Source: Halomonas sp. HL-93 (GTDB lineage: Bacteria; Pseudomonadota; Gammaproteobacteria; Pseudomonadales; Halomonadaceae). From it: a DNA stretch of 64,000 bases. Below the pieces are notes generated by a model that saw only the letters and a program-made list of their open reading frames with translations, did not search any database and was not told the origin of the DNA. Location of the stretch: positions 3,100,001 to 3,164,000 of the forward strand of contig NZ_LT593974.1 in assembly GCF_900086985.1 (NCBI RefSeq), written 5' to 3'. Each line of letters begins with the position of its first letter. Position 1 is the stretch's first letter. Below, piece by piece: positions 19,718 to 29,691 of this stretch. The position numbers were made by a program, and so were the translations under genes.

Positions 19718-22700
19718 TTAATCCACCAACGCAGCCGCTTCTTCAATGCCTACCGAGACCATTCGCGAGACCCCAGGCTCTTGCATGGTGACACCCATTA
19801 AGCGCTCGGCGGCCTCCATGGCAATTTTGTTGTGGGTAATATAGATGAACTGAACGTTATCCGACATCTCTTTTACCAGCCTGGCATAGCGCCCTACATT
19901 GGCATCATCTAGCGGGGCATCTACTTCATCCAGCATACAGAATGGCGCTGGGTTTAACTGGAAGATCGCAAATACTAACGAAAGTGCTGTCAGTGCCTTT
20001 TCACCTCCGGATAGTAGATGAATAGTGCTGTTCTTTTTACCCGGCGGGCGCGCCATGATCGCCACACCGGTTTCCAATAAATCATCACCAGTGAGCGTTA
20101 GCCAAGCGGTGCCCCCGCCAAACACTCTGGGAAATAAGGTTTGTAGGCCTGTATTGACTTGATCAAACGTATCTCTAAAACGCACACGGGTTTCTTGATC
20201 AATACGCTTGATGGCACGCTCTAGGGTTTCCAGTGCTTCACTTAATTCGGCATGCTGAGCTTCCAGGTAGTCCCGCCGCTCAGCCTGCTGGTCGTATTCT
20301 TCAATCGCGGCAAGGTTAATGGCCCCTAAGCGGCGTATTTTGTCGGTAGTGCTTTCCAGCCGCGCCTGCCAAGCGGTTTCACTGGCGTCGCTTGCGAGTT
20401 GTTCCGCCAGTGTTTCGCTGTCGTGGCCCAGTTCAGCGAGCTGTTCATCTTGGGTGGCGGCTTTTAGCGCCAGCGCCTGCACATCCATACGCCGCTGCTG
20501 AAGCTGCTCGCGGCTCTGCTCTAGATTGCGTTCGTGCTGTTGGCGGGTGAGCTCGTCGTTACGCAACTGCTCCGCCAACGTTTGCGTTTGCTGGCGCGTG
20601 TCGTTTAAGCGCTGTTCCTGCTGCTCGCGCTGTTGGAGCAGCTCTTCAAGCTCTTCGGCGGCAAGTTCGTCGGGTTCCAGCAAGGTTTCCCGCGAGGCTT
20701 CCAATTCCTCAATCCGCAGTGCGAGGCGCTCTTCGCTGTCATTGCTGCGTGCTTGCTGGGAGCGCAGGCTATTACCCTCGGCGTTTAATCGTTCACGCTC
20801 CAGCGCTAGGGCCTGCTGGCGGGCTTTCAGTGGCGCCTGCTGCTGATTCAGACGTTCGCGCTGTTCGCGCTGGTTATCTCGCTGCTCGGCGCTGGTGTCG
20901 CGCGCCTCAGCAGTTATTTCCAACTGCTCCATTGCCTCGTGCCAGCGGGCACGCTGCTCATCGAGAGTAAGCGCTAACTCTGCTTCATCTTCTTGTAGCT
21001 GGCGCAGCTCGTCATCCAGCTCACTGGCGCGGCTTTCCAGATGTTCCAGGCGTTGGGCCAAGCGTTGCTCTGTTACCGCGAGCTGCTGAAGCGTGGCGGC
21101 ATGAGCACGCTCTTCCTCTGCCTGCCGTTCACGGGTGTGCTCAAGCGTCTCGATGGTTTCACTGGCGGCCTCGCACTGCGCTTCGGCAAGCGCCAACGCC
21201 TCCTCGTCGTGCTCACGGCGAGTTGCCAACTCATCAAGGCGACGGCGCGTGACCAATAGCGCATCGACGCCTTCGCCGTTGGCCTGCTGATGCAACCAAC
21301 CCCGCCCGCGCCACACGCCATCGCGGGTAACCACGCTTTCGCCAGGGCCAAGCGTGGCTAATAGCGCGTCGGCCTCGTCGCCACCCTCAGCATAGTGAAC
21401 ACTTGCTAACCAGCCACTTAGTGCGCCAGCGCCACTCACCAGTGCATCCAGGCGTTGGCCTCCGTGTAAGGGCGGCGGTGTCTGGTCAATCAAACACCAA
21501 TCAGTGGCAAGCGCTTCGGGCAATGCTTTTAACTGATCACCGGCTACCAGCCGCGCATTGAGCCACGGCGCTAGCAGCCAGGAAATCACCCGCTCCCAGC
21601 CGGCCTCAACGCTAATCGCTTCACCCAACCGTGGCGCATCGGCAAGTCCATGGGCAGCTAACGTTTCGGTGAGGTGCGGGTCGTGATCAGCAAGAGCGGC
21701 ATCAATCAGCGCTTGCAGCGAGGCAAGCTCCCCCTGACGCTGGCTTAACTCGGCACGTTGTTGGTCACGCGTCTGGGTAGCCTGCTGGTAAGCCGCCTTG
21801 GCCTCGTTGTAGCGCTGCTGCCAATGGTCGCGCTCGGTTTGAAATGCCTCGGCGCGCTGTTCAGCCACTTCTTTTTGAGCTTGGCATTCAGCGTGCTCGC
21901 TGCGTAACTCGGTGACATCGGCCAGCTCGCCACGCTGTTGGTGGCGGCGCTGGCGTTCGGCCTGTAGACGGGCAATGCGTTGTTCAAGATCGCGTAGCTG
22001 ATCCTGGCGGCGTTCGGCTTCGCGGCTGGCATCGCGCCAGCGGCTTTCGGCATCCGCCCACTGCTGCTCGGCGGCTTCAAGGGAGGGGCTCGCGTCGGCT
22101 AGCGTTTGCTCCAGGGTTTCAAGTTGTTCGTCGAGCGCTTCATGTTCGGGCAACAATTCGTCTAAACGCGCTTCAATGGTCACTAAGCGCTCTTGGTCAC
22201 CTTCACTGACCCGGCGCTGCTCGTCGAGGTCACGCCGGGCCGTCTCGATGTCGCTGGCGAGCTGGGCTTCGCGGCTGCGCCGGTGGGCCTGATCCTGTTC
22301 GAGGCGGGCGATACGGGTGGTGGTTTCAAAAAACTGCTGTTGGTGACGTTCGAGCACTTCAGCCAGTTCGTCGTGCTGCTCGCGGGCTTGCTCCAGACGC
22401 GTTTCGCACTGACGAACGCCAAACACGTCTTTTTCAACGGCGATCTCCAACTCGCGTACCCGGCTTTCTTGGTGGGACTGTTCAGCCCGCAGAGCCCGCC
22501 CGCGCAACACGGCGAGTTCACCTTTCAGTTGGAACTCCTGCTGCTTTAACGCCTGGTAGCGTTTAGCCGCCTCAGCTTGCCGCTTTAGCCGCTCGAGCTG
22601 CTTGTCGAGCTCTTCGCGAATATCGTCTAGCCGCTCTAGGTTTTCCTGGGTACGCCGCATACGATTTTCGGTTTCCCGGCGGCGCTCTTTGTATTTGGAG

Positions 22701-23209
22701 ATGCCCGCGGCCTCTTCCAGCGTGGCGCGCAGATCGTCCGGGCGGGCGTCGATCAGCCGCGAAATCATGCCCTGGCCGATAATCGCGTAAGAACGCGGGC
22801 CCAGGCCGGTACCCATAAACAGGTCGGCGATATCCCGGCGGCGGCACTTTTGGCCGTTAAAAAAGTAGTTGGACTGGCCGTCGCGGGTCACCAGGCGCTT
22901 CACCGCGATTTCGGCGTATTGGGCATAGACACCGCCCATGGTGCCATCGCGGTTGTCGAACTTCAGCTCAATGGACGCCTGGCCCACCGGCTTGCGCCCC
23001 GTCGAGCCGTTAAAGATGACATCGGCCATGGACTCACCGCGCAGGGTCTTGGCGGAGGACTCCCCCATTACCCAGCGCACGGCGTCGATAATATTCGATT
23101 TTCCGCAGCCGTTGGGTCCGACGATAGCGGTCATATTGCCGTCGAAAGGCACGGTGACCGGATCGACGAACGACTTGAAGCCGACGAGGCGTATCGACGT
23201 TAAACGCAT
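19718..23209 (-). CDS. smc: Chromosome segregation protein SMC
   Basis: Structural maintenance of chromosomes ATPase that compacts and organises the chromosome. 1163 residues: N-terminal head with Walker A GPNGCGKSNIIDAVRW and the R-loop region, a first coiled coil (about 165-500), a hinge (about 510-650, divergent), a second coiled coil (about 660-1000), and a C-terminal head with signature LLSGGEKALTALSL, Walker B PFCMLDEVDAPLDD and a D-loop. Complete and unbroken. It starts 18 bp after ccmI ends, so read-through from the ccm operon is possible. scpA and scpB are not in the window. Confidence 0.97.
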   Translation of the reverse strand: MRLTSIRLVGFKSFVDPVTVPFDGNMTAIVGPNGCGKSNIIDAVRWVMGESSAKTLRGESMADVIFNGSTGRKPVGQASIELKFDNRDGTMGGVYAQYAEIAVKRLVTRDGQSNYFFNGQKCRRRDIADLFMGTGLGPRSYAIIGQGMISRLIDARPDDLRATLEEAAGISKYKERRRETENRMRRTQENLERLDDIREELDKQLERLKRQAEAAKRYQALKQQEFQLKGELAVLRGRALRAEQSHQESRVRELEIAVEKDVFGVRQCETRLEQAREQHDELAEVLERHQQQFFETTTRIARLEQDQAHRRSREAQLASDIETARRDLDEQRRVSEGDQERLVTIEARLDELLPEHEALDEQLETLEQTLADASPSLEAAEQQWADAESRWRDASREAERRQDQLRDLEQRIARLQAERQRRHQQRGELADVTELRSEHAECQAQKEVAEQRAEAFQTERDHWQQRYNEAKAAYQQATQTRDQQRAELSQRQGELASLQALIDAALADHDPHLTETLAAHGLADAPRLGEAISVEAGWERVISWLLAPWLNARLVAGDQLKALPEALATDWCLIDQTPPPLHGGQRLDALVSGAGALSGWLASVHYAEGGDEADALLATLGPGESVVTRDGVWRGRGWLHQQANGEGVDALLVTRRRLDELATRREHDEEALALAEAQCEAASETIETLEHTRERQAEEERAHAATLQQLAVTEQRLAQRLEHLESRASELDDELRQLQEDEAELALTLDEQRARWHEAMEQLEITAEARDTSAEQRDNQREQRERLNQQQAPLKARQQALALERERLNAEGNSLRSQQARSNDSEERLALRIEELEASRETLLEPDELAAEELEELLQQREQQEQRLNDTRQQTQTLAEQLRNDELTRQQHERNLEQSREQLQQRRMDVQALALKAATQDEQLAELGHDSETLAEQLASDASETAWQARLESTTDKIRRLGAINLAAIEEYDQQAERRDYLEAQHAELSEALETLERAIKRIDQETRVRFRDTFDQVNTGLQTLFPRVFGGGTAWLTLTGDDLLETGVAIMARPPGKKNSTIHLLSGGEKALTALSLVFAIFQLNPAPFCMLDEVDAPLDDANVGRYARLVKEMSDNVQFIYITHNKIAMEAAERLMGVTMQEPGVSRMVSVGIEEAAALVD

Positions 23210-23227
23210 GGAGAGTACACGTTGAGA

Positions 23228-24472
23228 TTATTCAAAAACACGATCAATGGTCACCTTGGTAGCCTCTCGCGCGTTAAGCGGGCCCACCTCGACCCGGTCT
23301 ACGTCGCCCCATAAATCCCCTGCCTGGGGTGTTGCTTGGCCACTTGACGAGATACGCACCATCAGACGAACTTCGCTGACTTGCGATATCTGTGCATCTG
23401 CGGTCATAGCCGCGCGGTCGTCGAGCACGACGGTCATCGGTAGTTCAGATGCCAACCCCTGAACCACCGCCAGTGGTGGCTGTTCGCCCTCAATATCGCG
23501 GGCCAGGATAAAGACTTTATCATCACCGTCAACCTGACGCGCCAGCTCAGGATCAAGCGACACGCTGACCCGAACCCCGGGGCCGGTCGCCTCTGAGGTT
23601 TGATTATCGTCGCTATCGCCGAGACGCGCCTGCGCCGTTTTAATCCCTTCGCGAAGCGACGCGGCGATGTCAGGGTCTTCAACGTTGGCCACGGCACGCC
23701 GCCAGCGGTCAATAGCCGTGGGGTAATCACCCTGATCGAAGGCTTGGATGCCAAGTATGCCGAGTACGGTGGGCTGACGGGGATCAGCGTCACGCACTTC
23801 GTCCACTAGCGCTTGCACTTCGTCGGTGAGTTCGCGCTCGGCCATAAAGAAACGCAGTTGGGCAAGCTGAGCTAGCAGCGACGGCTGGCGTCCTTCAAGT
23901 TCGATCAAGCGCTCCAGCGCGGTGACAGCGTTATCCGTTTGGCCAGCCTCTCGATAAAGCGGGAATAAGGTGCTCCACAGGTTTGGGTTGGCAGGCTGGT
24001 GTGACATCTGCGCTTCCAGGCGCTCCACGTACATGTCCAGCGACCCTTGCGGATGCTCACGCACCTCCTGACCAATGGCCCACAGGATAATATCGTCCTC
24101 CGCGCCCTGCTGCTGATACCACACCAAGCTACCCCCCGCCAACACGAGCATCACTAGTGGAACGACCCAACGTCCCGAGGCATAAGACTTAAGCGGTCGC
24201 CGATGCAGGGCGGCCGTATCGTCCAGCAGGCTGCGCTCCAGTTCCAGGCGTTCTTCGGCAAACTGTTCTGCGTTTACTTTCCCGTCGGCGCGGGCATTCT
24301 CAAGCGCCGCCAGTCGACGCCGAAAGATGGCGACATTTTGCTCGGCGGCGGCGTCATGCTGTTCAAAGGTCAGTTGTTCATCGTGCCAGCGACGCGCCGT
24401 GCGCAGCGGCAGCACCAACAGCCACATCGCGGGCAACAATACACAGGCAAGCGCTATCCAAAGCAGCGTCAC
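23228..24472 (-). CDS. ccmI: Cytochrome c-type biogenesis protein CcmI
   Basis: 414 residues. N-terminal membrane helix (LLWIALACVLLPAMWLLVLPL), a cytoplasmic leucine-zipper-like loop (about 30-95), a second membrane helix (WVVPLVMLVLAGGSLVWY), then a periplasmic TPR domain (about 130-270) and a C-terminal beta-rich domain. In this family CcmI captures the C-terminus of apocytochrome c and hands it to CcmF/H. Last gene of the ccm operon; its start overlaps the ccmH stop by 4 bp. Confidence 0.94.
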   Translation of the reverse strand: MTLLWIALACVLLPAMWLLVLPLRTARRWHDEQLTFEQHDAAAEQNVAIFRRRLAALENARADGKVNAEQFAEERLELERSLLDDTAALHRRPLKSYASGRWVVPLVMLVLAGGSLVWYQQQGAEDDIILWAIGQEVREHPQGSLDMYVERLEAQMSHQPANPNLWSTLFPLYREAGQTDNAVTALERLIELEGRQPSLLAQLAQLRFFMAERELTDEVQALVDEVRDADPRQPTVLGILGIQAFDQGDYPTAIDRWRRAVANVEDPDIAASLREGIKTAQARLGDSDDNQTSEATGPGVRVSVSLDPELARQVDGDDKVFILARDIEGEQPPLAVVQGLASELPMTVVLDDRAAMTADAQISQVSEVRLMVRISSSGQATPQAGDLWGDVDRVEVGPLNAREATKVTIDRVFE

Positions 24473-24939
24473 GATGACTCCTTACGCTCAATTAAGGCAT
24501 TCAGACGCGCTTGCTCGTCAGCACTCAATGCCTTCGCTGAAGCATGGCGCCGAGTGCGGACGATCAATGCCACGACAACGACCGCAAGTATCAATAACCC
24601 CACCGGCAGCCCCCACAGCAAATAGGTGCGTCGCTCCAGGCGGGGGTTATAAAGAATGTAGTCGCCAAACCGCTGAACCATGTGATGGATGATTTCGGTG
24701 TCTGATTGCCCCTCGTTAAGCAACTGATACACCCGTTGGCGCATATCCACCGAGATGGGTGCGTCAGAATCATCAATCGCTTGGTTATCGCACAGCGGGC
24801 AGCGCATTGAGGCGGTTAAATCACGATAACGCTGCTCCGTCACCGGGTCGTCAAATTCGCGTATTTCTACGCCTGCCGACCAGGCGGGCAGCGCCAGGCA
24901 AAGCAGCGCCGCGAGACTTAACAAGCGAATCAGCGCCAT
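24469..24939 (-). CDS. ccmH: Cytochrome c-type biogenesis protein CcmH
   Basis: Periplasmic thiol-redox partner of the haem lyase. 156 residues: signal peptide (MALIRLLSLAALLCLALPAWSAG), the redox motif MRCPLCDNQAI with its CxxC cysteines, the family segment RQRVYQLLNEGQSDTEIIHHMVQRFGDYILY, and a C-terminal membrane anchor (LLWGLPVGLLILAVVVVALIV). It reduces apocytochrome CxxCH motifs before haem attachment. It overlaps ccmG by 10 bp and ccmI by 4 bp. Confidence 0.96.
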   Translation of the reverse strand: MALIRLLSLAALLCLALPAWSAGVEIREFDDPVTEQRYRDLTASMRCPLCDNQAIDDSDAPISVDMRQRVYQLLNEGQSDTEIIHHMVQRFGDYILYNPRLERRTYLLWGLPVGLLILAVVVVALIVRTRRHASAKALSADEQARLNALIERKESS

Positions 24940-25457
24940 TTCTCCACCTCCGGCAAAAGATGGTTATGGACATCCTCGGGCGACACATAGCCTTTATGGT
25001 GGTAGCGGATGATGCCCTGGGCATCTACCAAAAATGTCTCAGGCGCGCCAATTACCCCAAGCTCAAACCCTAAATCACCGTCGGGATCAAAAATATTGGC
25101 TGAAAATGGGTCACCAAATTCATCTAAGAATGCCTGCCCGTTCTCGCGGGTATCACGGTAGTTAATACCCACAATACGCAGTCCACGGTCGGCTAGATCA
25201 AGCAGTTGGGGCATTTCCTGGCGACAGGCGGCGCACCATTCTCCCCATACATTGACGAGCGTCAGTTCACCTTCCAGCAACGATTGATCGACCCGCTGTT
25301 GCTCATCTTCAAGCGTGGTGGCCTCAAAGGCGGGAAAATCGCGTGCCATCAGCGCCGAATCGCGACCTGTAGGGTCCTCTGACAAGCGCTCATAGAAAAA
25401 CAACGCCAAGCCTAAAAATGCGACAGGTAAGATAAACAACAGCAAGCGCCGCTTCAT
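24930..25457 (-). CDS. ccmG: Thiol:disulfide interchange protein CcmG/DsbE
   Basis: Membrane-anchored periplasmic thioredoxin that feeds electrons to CcmH and apocytochrome. 175 residues: N-terminal anchor RRLLLFILPVAFLGLALFFYE, thioredoxin active site WGEWCAACRQEMP (CAAC), and the cis-proline region GVIGAPETFLVD with the family GAPET motif. CAAC instead of the common CPTC or CxPC is a mild variant. It overlaps ccmF by 4 bp. Confidence 0.95.
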   Translation of the reverse strand: MKRRLLLFILPVAFLGLALFFYERLSEDPTGRDSALMARDFPAFEATTLEDEQQRVDQSLLEGELTLVNVWGEWCAACRQEMPQLLDLADRGLRIVGINYRDTRENGQAFLDEFGDPFSANIFDPDGDLGFELGVIGAPETFLVDAQGIIRYHHKGYVSPEDVHNHLLPEVEKWR

Positions 25458-27436
25458 GCCCGCCCCTCCTGCGCCAATCTGGCCGGGCGCGCGGGCCGGT
25501 AACGCTTATCCGCTACCGCCAGCACGCCGCCCAACGCCATTAGCAATCCTCCCAGCCACAGCCAGCGCACAAACGGTTTGTATTGGATACGCATCGCCCA
25601 ACTGCCGTCATCCAATTGCTCGCCCATGGCCACGTAAAGATCACGGAAAAGGCCCGGGCGCAACGCCACCTGGGTCATGGGCATGCCGGTGGCCAGATAC
25701 AGCCGCTTTTCAGGCCGCATCTCGAAACGCCGGCTGCTCTCACCGCGCTGAACCTCGATCACCGCGGTATCGGCCAAGTAATTGGGGCCGCGCCGATCGG
25801 TAAGATCGGTCATAGTAAAGTGATAACCTGCCACCTCGACGCTTGTATCCGGTGACATGCGCACGCTTTTCTCCACCGCATAATGGGACACGACAGTCGC
25901 GCCGACGATGGTGACCGCCACGCCCAAATGGCCGAGCACCATACCCCAGTAGGCTAGCGATAGGCTTTGCAGGCCTTTCCACAGTGACGAACGCTGCTTG
26001 CGCAATTTATCGAGCAAGTCACGGCCTAGTGACAGCATAATCCACAGCGAGGTGGACAAGCCCAGCGTGACCCATAGGTTCCATTCACCGCGATACAGCA
26101 GCGGTATCAATGCCCCAAGCACAAGTGCCGCGAGCCCGGCTAACCACAGTTTGCGCACCAGTTCACCAGGCGAGGTAGACTTCCAGCGCGCCATCGGCCC
26201 CAGGCCCATAAACAGGCAGAGGATCACCGTAAGCGGCACGAACAGAGCATTGAAATAAGGCGGCCCCACGCTGATTTTGCCCAGCCCCAGCGAATCCAGA
26301 ATCAACGGATACAGCGTACCAAGCAGCACGGTCATCGTTGCGGTTACCAGCAGGCCGTTATTGATCAGCAGTAAGGCGTCGCGTGACAGCCAATTAAAGC
26401 CCACGGCATGGCTAACGCGGGGTGCGCGCAGGGCAAACACCACTAGCGAGAGCGTCACGGTGATCGCCAGCAGCACCAGGATAAACAGCCCCCGCGACGG
26501 GTCGTTGGCAAAGGCATGCACGGACGTCAGTACCCCGGAGCGGACTAAAAAGGTGCCCATCAGTGAAAGCGAAAAGGTGGCAATGGCCAGTAGTACCGTC
26601 CAGCTTTTGAAAGAGCCGCGTTTTTCGGTGACCGCCAGGGAATGTATCAGGGCGGTACCGGTCAGCCATGGCAACAGCGAGGCGTTTTCCACCGGGTCCC
26701 AAAACCACCAACCGCCCCAGCCCAACTCGTAATAGGCCCACCAGCTACCCAGCGCCACCCCAACCGTCAAAAACGCCCAGGCGGCATTCGTCCAAGGCCG
26801 TGCCCAGCGGGTCCAGGCGGCATCCAATCGCCCACCGAGCAAAGCGGCGATAGCAAAAGCGAACACCACGGAAAACCCCACATAGCCCATATACAGCATG
26901 GGTGGGTGGATGATCAGGCCGATGTCCTGCAACAAGGGGTTAAGGTCCGCGCCGTCCGCGGGGATATCGGGCAGATTCCGCTCGAAGGGGTTGGAGGTCA
27001 ACAGTATGAACAACAGGAAGCCGGCGCTGATCAAGCCCAATATTCCGAGAACGCGCGCCAACATGTCGCGGGGCAAGCGCCGCGACCACAGACCGGCGAC
27101 GCATCCCCACCCCGCAAGCATCAGGCTCCACAGCAGCACCGAACCTTCATGGTTACCCCATACGGCACTGAACTTGTAGTACCAGGGCAGCAGCGAATTA
27201 GCGTTGTTGGCGACATTCGCCACGCTGAAGTCATCCATCAGATAACTGGCCGTTAAGCAGCCGTAGGCGAGCAAAACAAACAAAAACTGGCCAGTGGCCA
27301 TCGGCTGACCGTACGCCATCCACAGAGGGCGACGCGTCGCCGCCCCCGCCAATGGCAGCAGCGCCTGCACGACCGCCATTAGCAGTGCGATAATCAAGGC
27401 AAAATGACCAATTTCGGGCAGTATCCGGGTCAGCAT
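25454..27436 (-). CDS. ccmF: Haem lyase subunit CcmF
   Basis: Integral membrane haem-attachment protein, 660 residues with about 14-15 membrane helices. The WWD haem-handling domain reads WGGWWFWDPVENASLLPWL near residue 235. Conserved histidines flank it (HEGSVLLW, HPPMLYMGY, HSLAV, FAND). The large periplasmic loop (about 510-620) precedes the last helix. It works with CcmH and CcmI to link haem to CxxCH. It starts 49 bp after ccmE. Confidence 0.97.
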   Translation of the reverse strand: MLTRILPEIGHFALIIALLMAVVQALLPLAGAATRRPLWMAYGQPMATGQFLFVLLAYGCLTASYLMDDFSVANVANNANSLLPWYYKFSAVWGNHEGSVLLWSLMLAGWGCVAGLWSRRLPRDMLARVLGILGLISAGFLLFILLTSNPFERNLPDIPADGADLNPLLQDIGLIIHPPMLYMGYVGFSVVFAFAIAALLGGRLDAAWTRWARPWTNAAWAFLTVGVALGSWWAYYELGWGGWWFWDPVENASLLPWLTGTALIHSLAVTEKRGSFKSWTVLLAIATFSLSLMGTFLVRSGVLTSVHAFANDPSRGLFILVLLAITVTLSLVVFALRAPRVSHAVGFNWLSRDALLLINNGLLVTATMTVLLGTLYPLILDSLGLGKISVGPPYFNALFVPLTVILCLFMGLGPMARWKSTSPGELVRKLWLAGLAALVLGALIPLLYRGEWNLWVTLGLSTSLWIMLSLGRDLLDKLRKQRSSLWKGLQSLSLAYWGMVLGHLGVAVTIVGATVVSHYAVEKSVRMSPDTSVEVAGYHFTMTDLTDRRGPNYLADTAVIEVQRGESSRRFEMRPEKRLYLATGMPMTQVALRPGLFRDLYVAMGEQLDDGSWAMRIQYKPFVRWLWLGGLLMALGGVLAVADKRYRPARPARLAQEGRA

Positions 27437-27485
27437 AGATACTCCGGCTGAATGCTAAACCCAGCGGCGACGGGCTGAGGTGGTT

Positions 27486-27974
27486 TCACGAATCGTCCTC
27501 GCGCTGCTGATCCATCTCCGCGGCTTTGGCCTGAAAATCGGCGGGCGAGTAGCCAGCATCTTCCAGCGCTTTGGCAACCTCGGGCGGCATATAATTCTCG
27601 TCGTGACGGGCGAGTACGTCCTCGGCACGAAAACGACCATCGTCTTGCAACTCGCCCACTACCACGACGCCCTGCCCCTCGCGAAACAGGTCGGGCAGGA
27701 TGCCCTGGTAATCAACGTGCAAGTCGTCCACATAGTCGGTGACAGTGAACGCGACGCTCAAGCTATCGTCATCGCGGGACACCGAGTCAACTTTCACCAT
27801 GCCCCCCGCGCGTATTGAGCGCCCCATTGGGGCCTCGCCCTGGGCAATCTGCACGGGGCTAAAAAACAAATTAATGTTGGCGCGCAGGGCATATAGCGTC
27901 AACCCGATGACCAGTGCGGCCAGGCTGACCAAGGTGAGAATTACATAAAGCTTGCACTTACGCCTTGGGGTCAT
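27486..27974 (-). CDS. ccmE: Haem chaperone CcmE
   Basis: 162 residues: N-terminal membrane anchor (about 8-29), periplasmic OB-fold, and the covalent haem-binding histidine in the motif LARHDENYMPPEVAKAL near residue 130. It receives haem from the CcmABCD complex and delivers it to CcmF. The C-terminal tail (about 145-162) is charged and flexible, as usual. It overlaps ccmD by 17 bp. Confidence 0.96.
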   Translation of the reverse strand: MTPRRKCKLYVILTLVSLAALVIGLTLYALRANINLFFSPVQIAQGEAPMGRSIRAGGMVKVDSVSRDDDSLSVAFTVTDYVDDLHVDYQGILPDLFREGQGVVVVGELQDDGRFRAEDVLARHDENYMPPEVAKALEDAGYSPADFQAKAAEMDQQREDDS

Positions 27975-28170
27975 CGCAATAGCCTCTTTGCTGCGTGGTC
28001 GTTGAGCGTCGGCGCGCCTGCCGCTTAAGGTGTTTCAGCAATCGTTGGCGCTCAACGCGAGCGTAGAGCATCAACCCCAGCATAAACACGGCCGTCACTC
28101 CCCAGGCAGACCACACGTAAAGGCCATGCCCGCCCATGGATGCCCAGTCAGCCAGCGAGGCAAATACCAT
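27958..28170 (-). CDS. ccmD: Haem exporter protein CcmD
   Basis: 70 residues with one membrane helix (GLYVWSAWGVTAVFMLGLMLYARVE) preceded by the usual F-x-x-M-GGHG-like segment (SMGGHGLYVW) and followed by a very basic tail. The family helps release holo-CcmE from CcmC. It sits between ccmC (1-bp overlap) and ccmE (17-bp overlap), the standard order. Confidence 0.92.
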   Translation of the reverse strand: MVFASLADWASMGGHGLYVWSAWGVTAVFMLGLMLYARVERQRLLKHLKRQARRRSTTTQQRGYCDDPKA

Positions 28171-28910
28171 CAGTTAGCCCCCTCAAAAAGCGTCTGAACC
28201 CATCGGGTGTTGGCTTCGCGGCGCAATATTTCACTGCGTGTCCGGGTAAGCGTAAGAGCAATAAAGAAGCAGTAAAAGCCTAGCACCATGATCAGCAACG
28301 GTAGCCACATTTCAAGCGGCATTGAAGGCTTGGAAGTCAGCGTAAACGAAGCGGGCTGGTGCAGGGTGTACCACCAATCCACGGAATATTTGATGATAGG
28401 AATATTAATCACGCCGACCATCGTCAGCACCGATGCCGCCTGGGCCGCGCTATCCCGACGGGTAAAGGCGCCGCGCAGGCCGATCACCCCAATATACAGA
28501 AACAGCAGGATCAACATGGAGGTTAATCGGGCGTCCCACATCCACCATGTTCCCCAGGTCGGCACACCCCAGACGGCACCGGAGAATAACGCCACAAAGG
28601 TCATCACGGCGCCTAATGGCGCCATGGCAGCCGCCGCCATATCGGCGATCTTAATTTTCCAGACCATGTAGATAAGCCCTGCCACCGCCATGGCAACAAA
28701 GACCGACTGGGCTAAAAAAGCGGCCGGCACATGGACATAAATGATGCGGAAGCTGTTGCCCTGTTGGTAGTCAGCGGGGGCGAAAACAAGCCCCCATAGG
28801 GTGCCCGTCAGCAACAGTAACGCTGCCACACCCCAGCACCATGGCTGCAGCGCTGCACTACGGTAGTAAAACCATTTTGGCGAACCCAACTTATGTATCA
28901 AGCCCCACAT
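28170..28910 (-). CDS. ccmC: Haem transporter subunit CcmC
   Basis: 246 residues with six membrane helices. The WWD domain reads [15 protein letters not shown], with flanking conserved histidines ([11 protein letters not shown] and TLHQPASF). CcmC loads haem onto CcmE. ccmB lies 13 bp upstream and ccmD overlaps its stop by one base. Confidence 0.96.
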   Translation of the reverse strand: MWGLIHKLGSPKWFYYRSAALQPWCWGVAALLLLTGTLWGLVFAPADYQQGNSFRIIYVHVPAAFLAQSVFVAMAVAGLIYMVWKIKIADMAAAAMAPLGAVMTFVALFSGAVWGVPTWGTWWMWDARLTSMLILLFLYIGVIGLRGAFTRRDSAAQAASVLTMVGVINIPIIKYSVDWWYTLHQPASFTLTSKPSMPLEMWLPLLIMVLGFYCFFIALTLTRTRSEILRREANTRWVQTLFEGAN

Positions 28911-28923
28911 ATAGTGCCCATCC

Positions 28924-29691
28924 CTACCCGTTTATACTGATACGCAACGACGCGGCGATGGCCCAGGGAGCAAACATCAGCGCCGCGGCCAGTAACGCGC
29001 CAAGCATCGCCAAGTGGGGCAACACGGCGTCGCCCAAAATGGCGGCTTGAACCGCCCCCGTCCCAAAAATCAGCACCGGAATATACAGCGGCAATACCAG
29101 TAGCGAGAGTAGCACGCTACCTCGGGGCAAACCGACGGTTAACGCCGCGCCAATGCCCCCAATAAGGCTCAAGCTGGCACTCCCCAACGCTAACGACACC
29201 ATCAACACCCCAATGCCATGCAATGGCAGCGCTAGCATGATGCCCAGTAGGGGCGACACGAGGGCCAAAGGCAAACCACTCAATAGCCAATGGGCAGCAA
29301 CTTTGGCAACGCTTAACGCCGCCAACGGCTGAGGAGCAAGCATCATTTGCTCCAGGCTGCCGTCGTCGAAGTCGCTACGGAAAAGGCTATCCAACGACAG
29401 CAATGTGGCGAGCAGCGCCGTGACCCATAAAAGCCCAGGCGCCATGACGGCCAGCAGCTCCGCCTCGGGGGAAATACCTATTGGAAATAAGCTAACGGCC
29501 AAGGCATAGAATACCAACGGGTTCAGAACATCCCCCCGGCGTCGCCACATGCGGTTAAGGTCACGCATCAAAGTGGCGCTAAGCGCTATGCGGAGGTGAT
29601 GCTTAGCGACTGGCTCGGTCAGTACCGCAACACGCTGCGTGGTTTCTAAAGGCGGCAATACAGGCTCCTTTACCCCAACGAAATATGACAT
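28924..29691 (-). CDS. ccmB: Haem exporter membrane subunit CcmB
   Basis: 255 residues with about six membrane helices; core [29 protein letters not shown] and [11 protein letters not shown] match CcmB. The first 35 or so residues are an N-terminal extension not found in E. coli CcmB (220 aa). The annotated ATG at 29689-29691 overlaps ccmA by 22 bp, so the extension is probably real, but a shorter internal start cannot be excluded. Confidence 0.93.
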   Translation of the reverse strand: MSYFVGVKEPVLPPLETTQRVAVLTEPVAKHHLRIALSATLMRDLNRMWRRRGDVLNPLVFYALAVSLFPIGISPEAELLAVMAPGLLWVTALLATLLSLDSLFRSDFDDGSLEQMMLAPQPLAALSVAKVAAHWLLSGLPLALVSPLLGIMLALPLHGIGVLMVSLALGSASLSLIGGIGAALTVGLPRGSVLLSLLVLPLYIPVLIFGTGAVQAAILGDAVLPHLAMLGALLAAALMFAPWAIAASLRISING

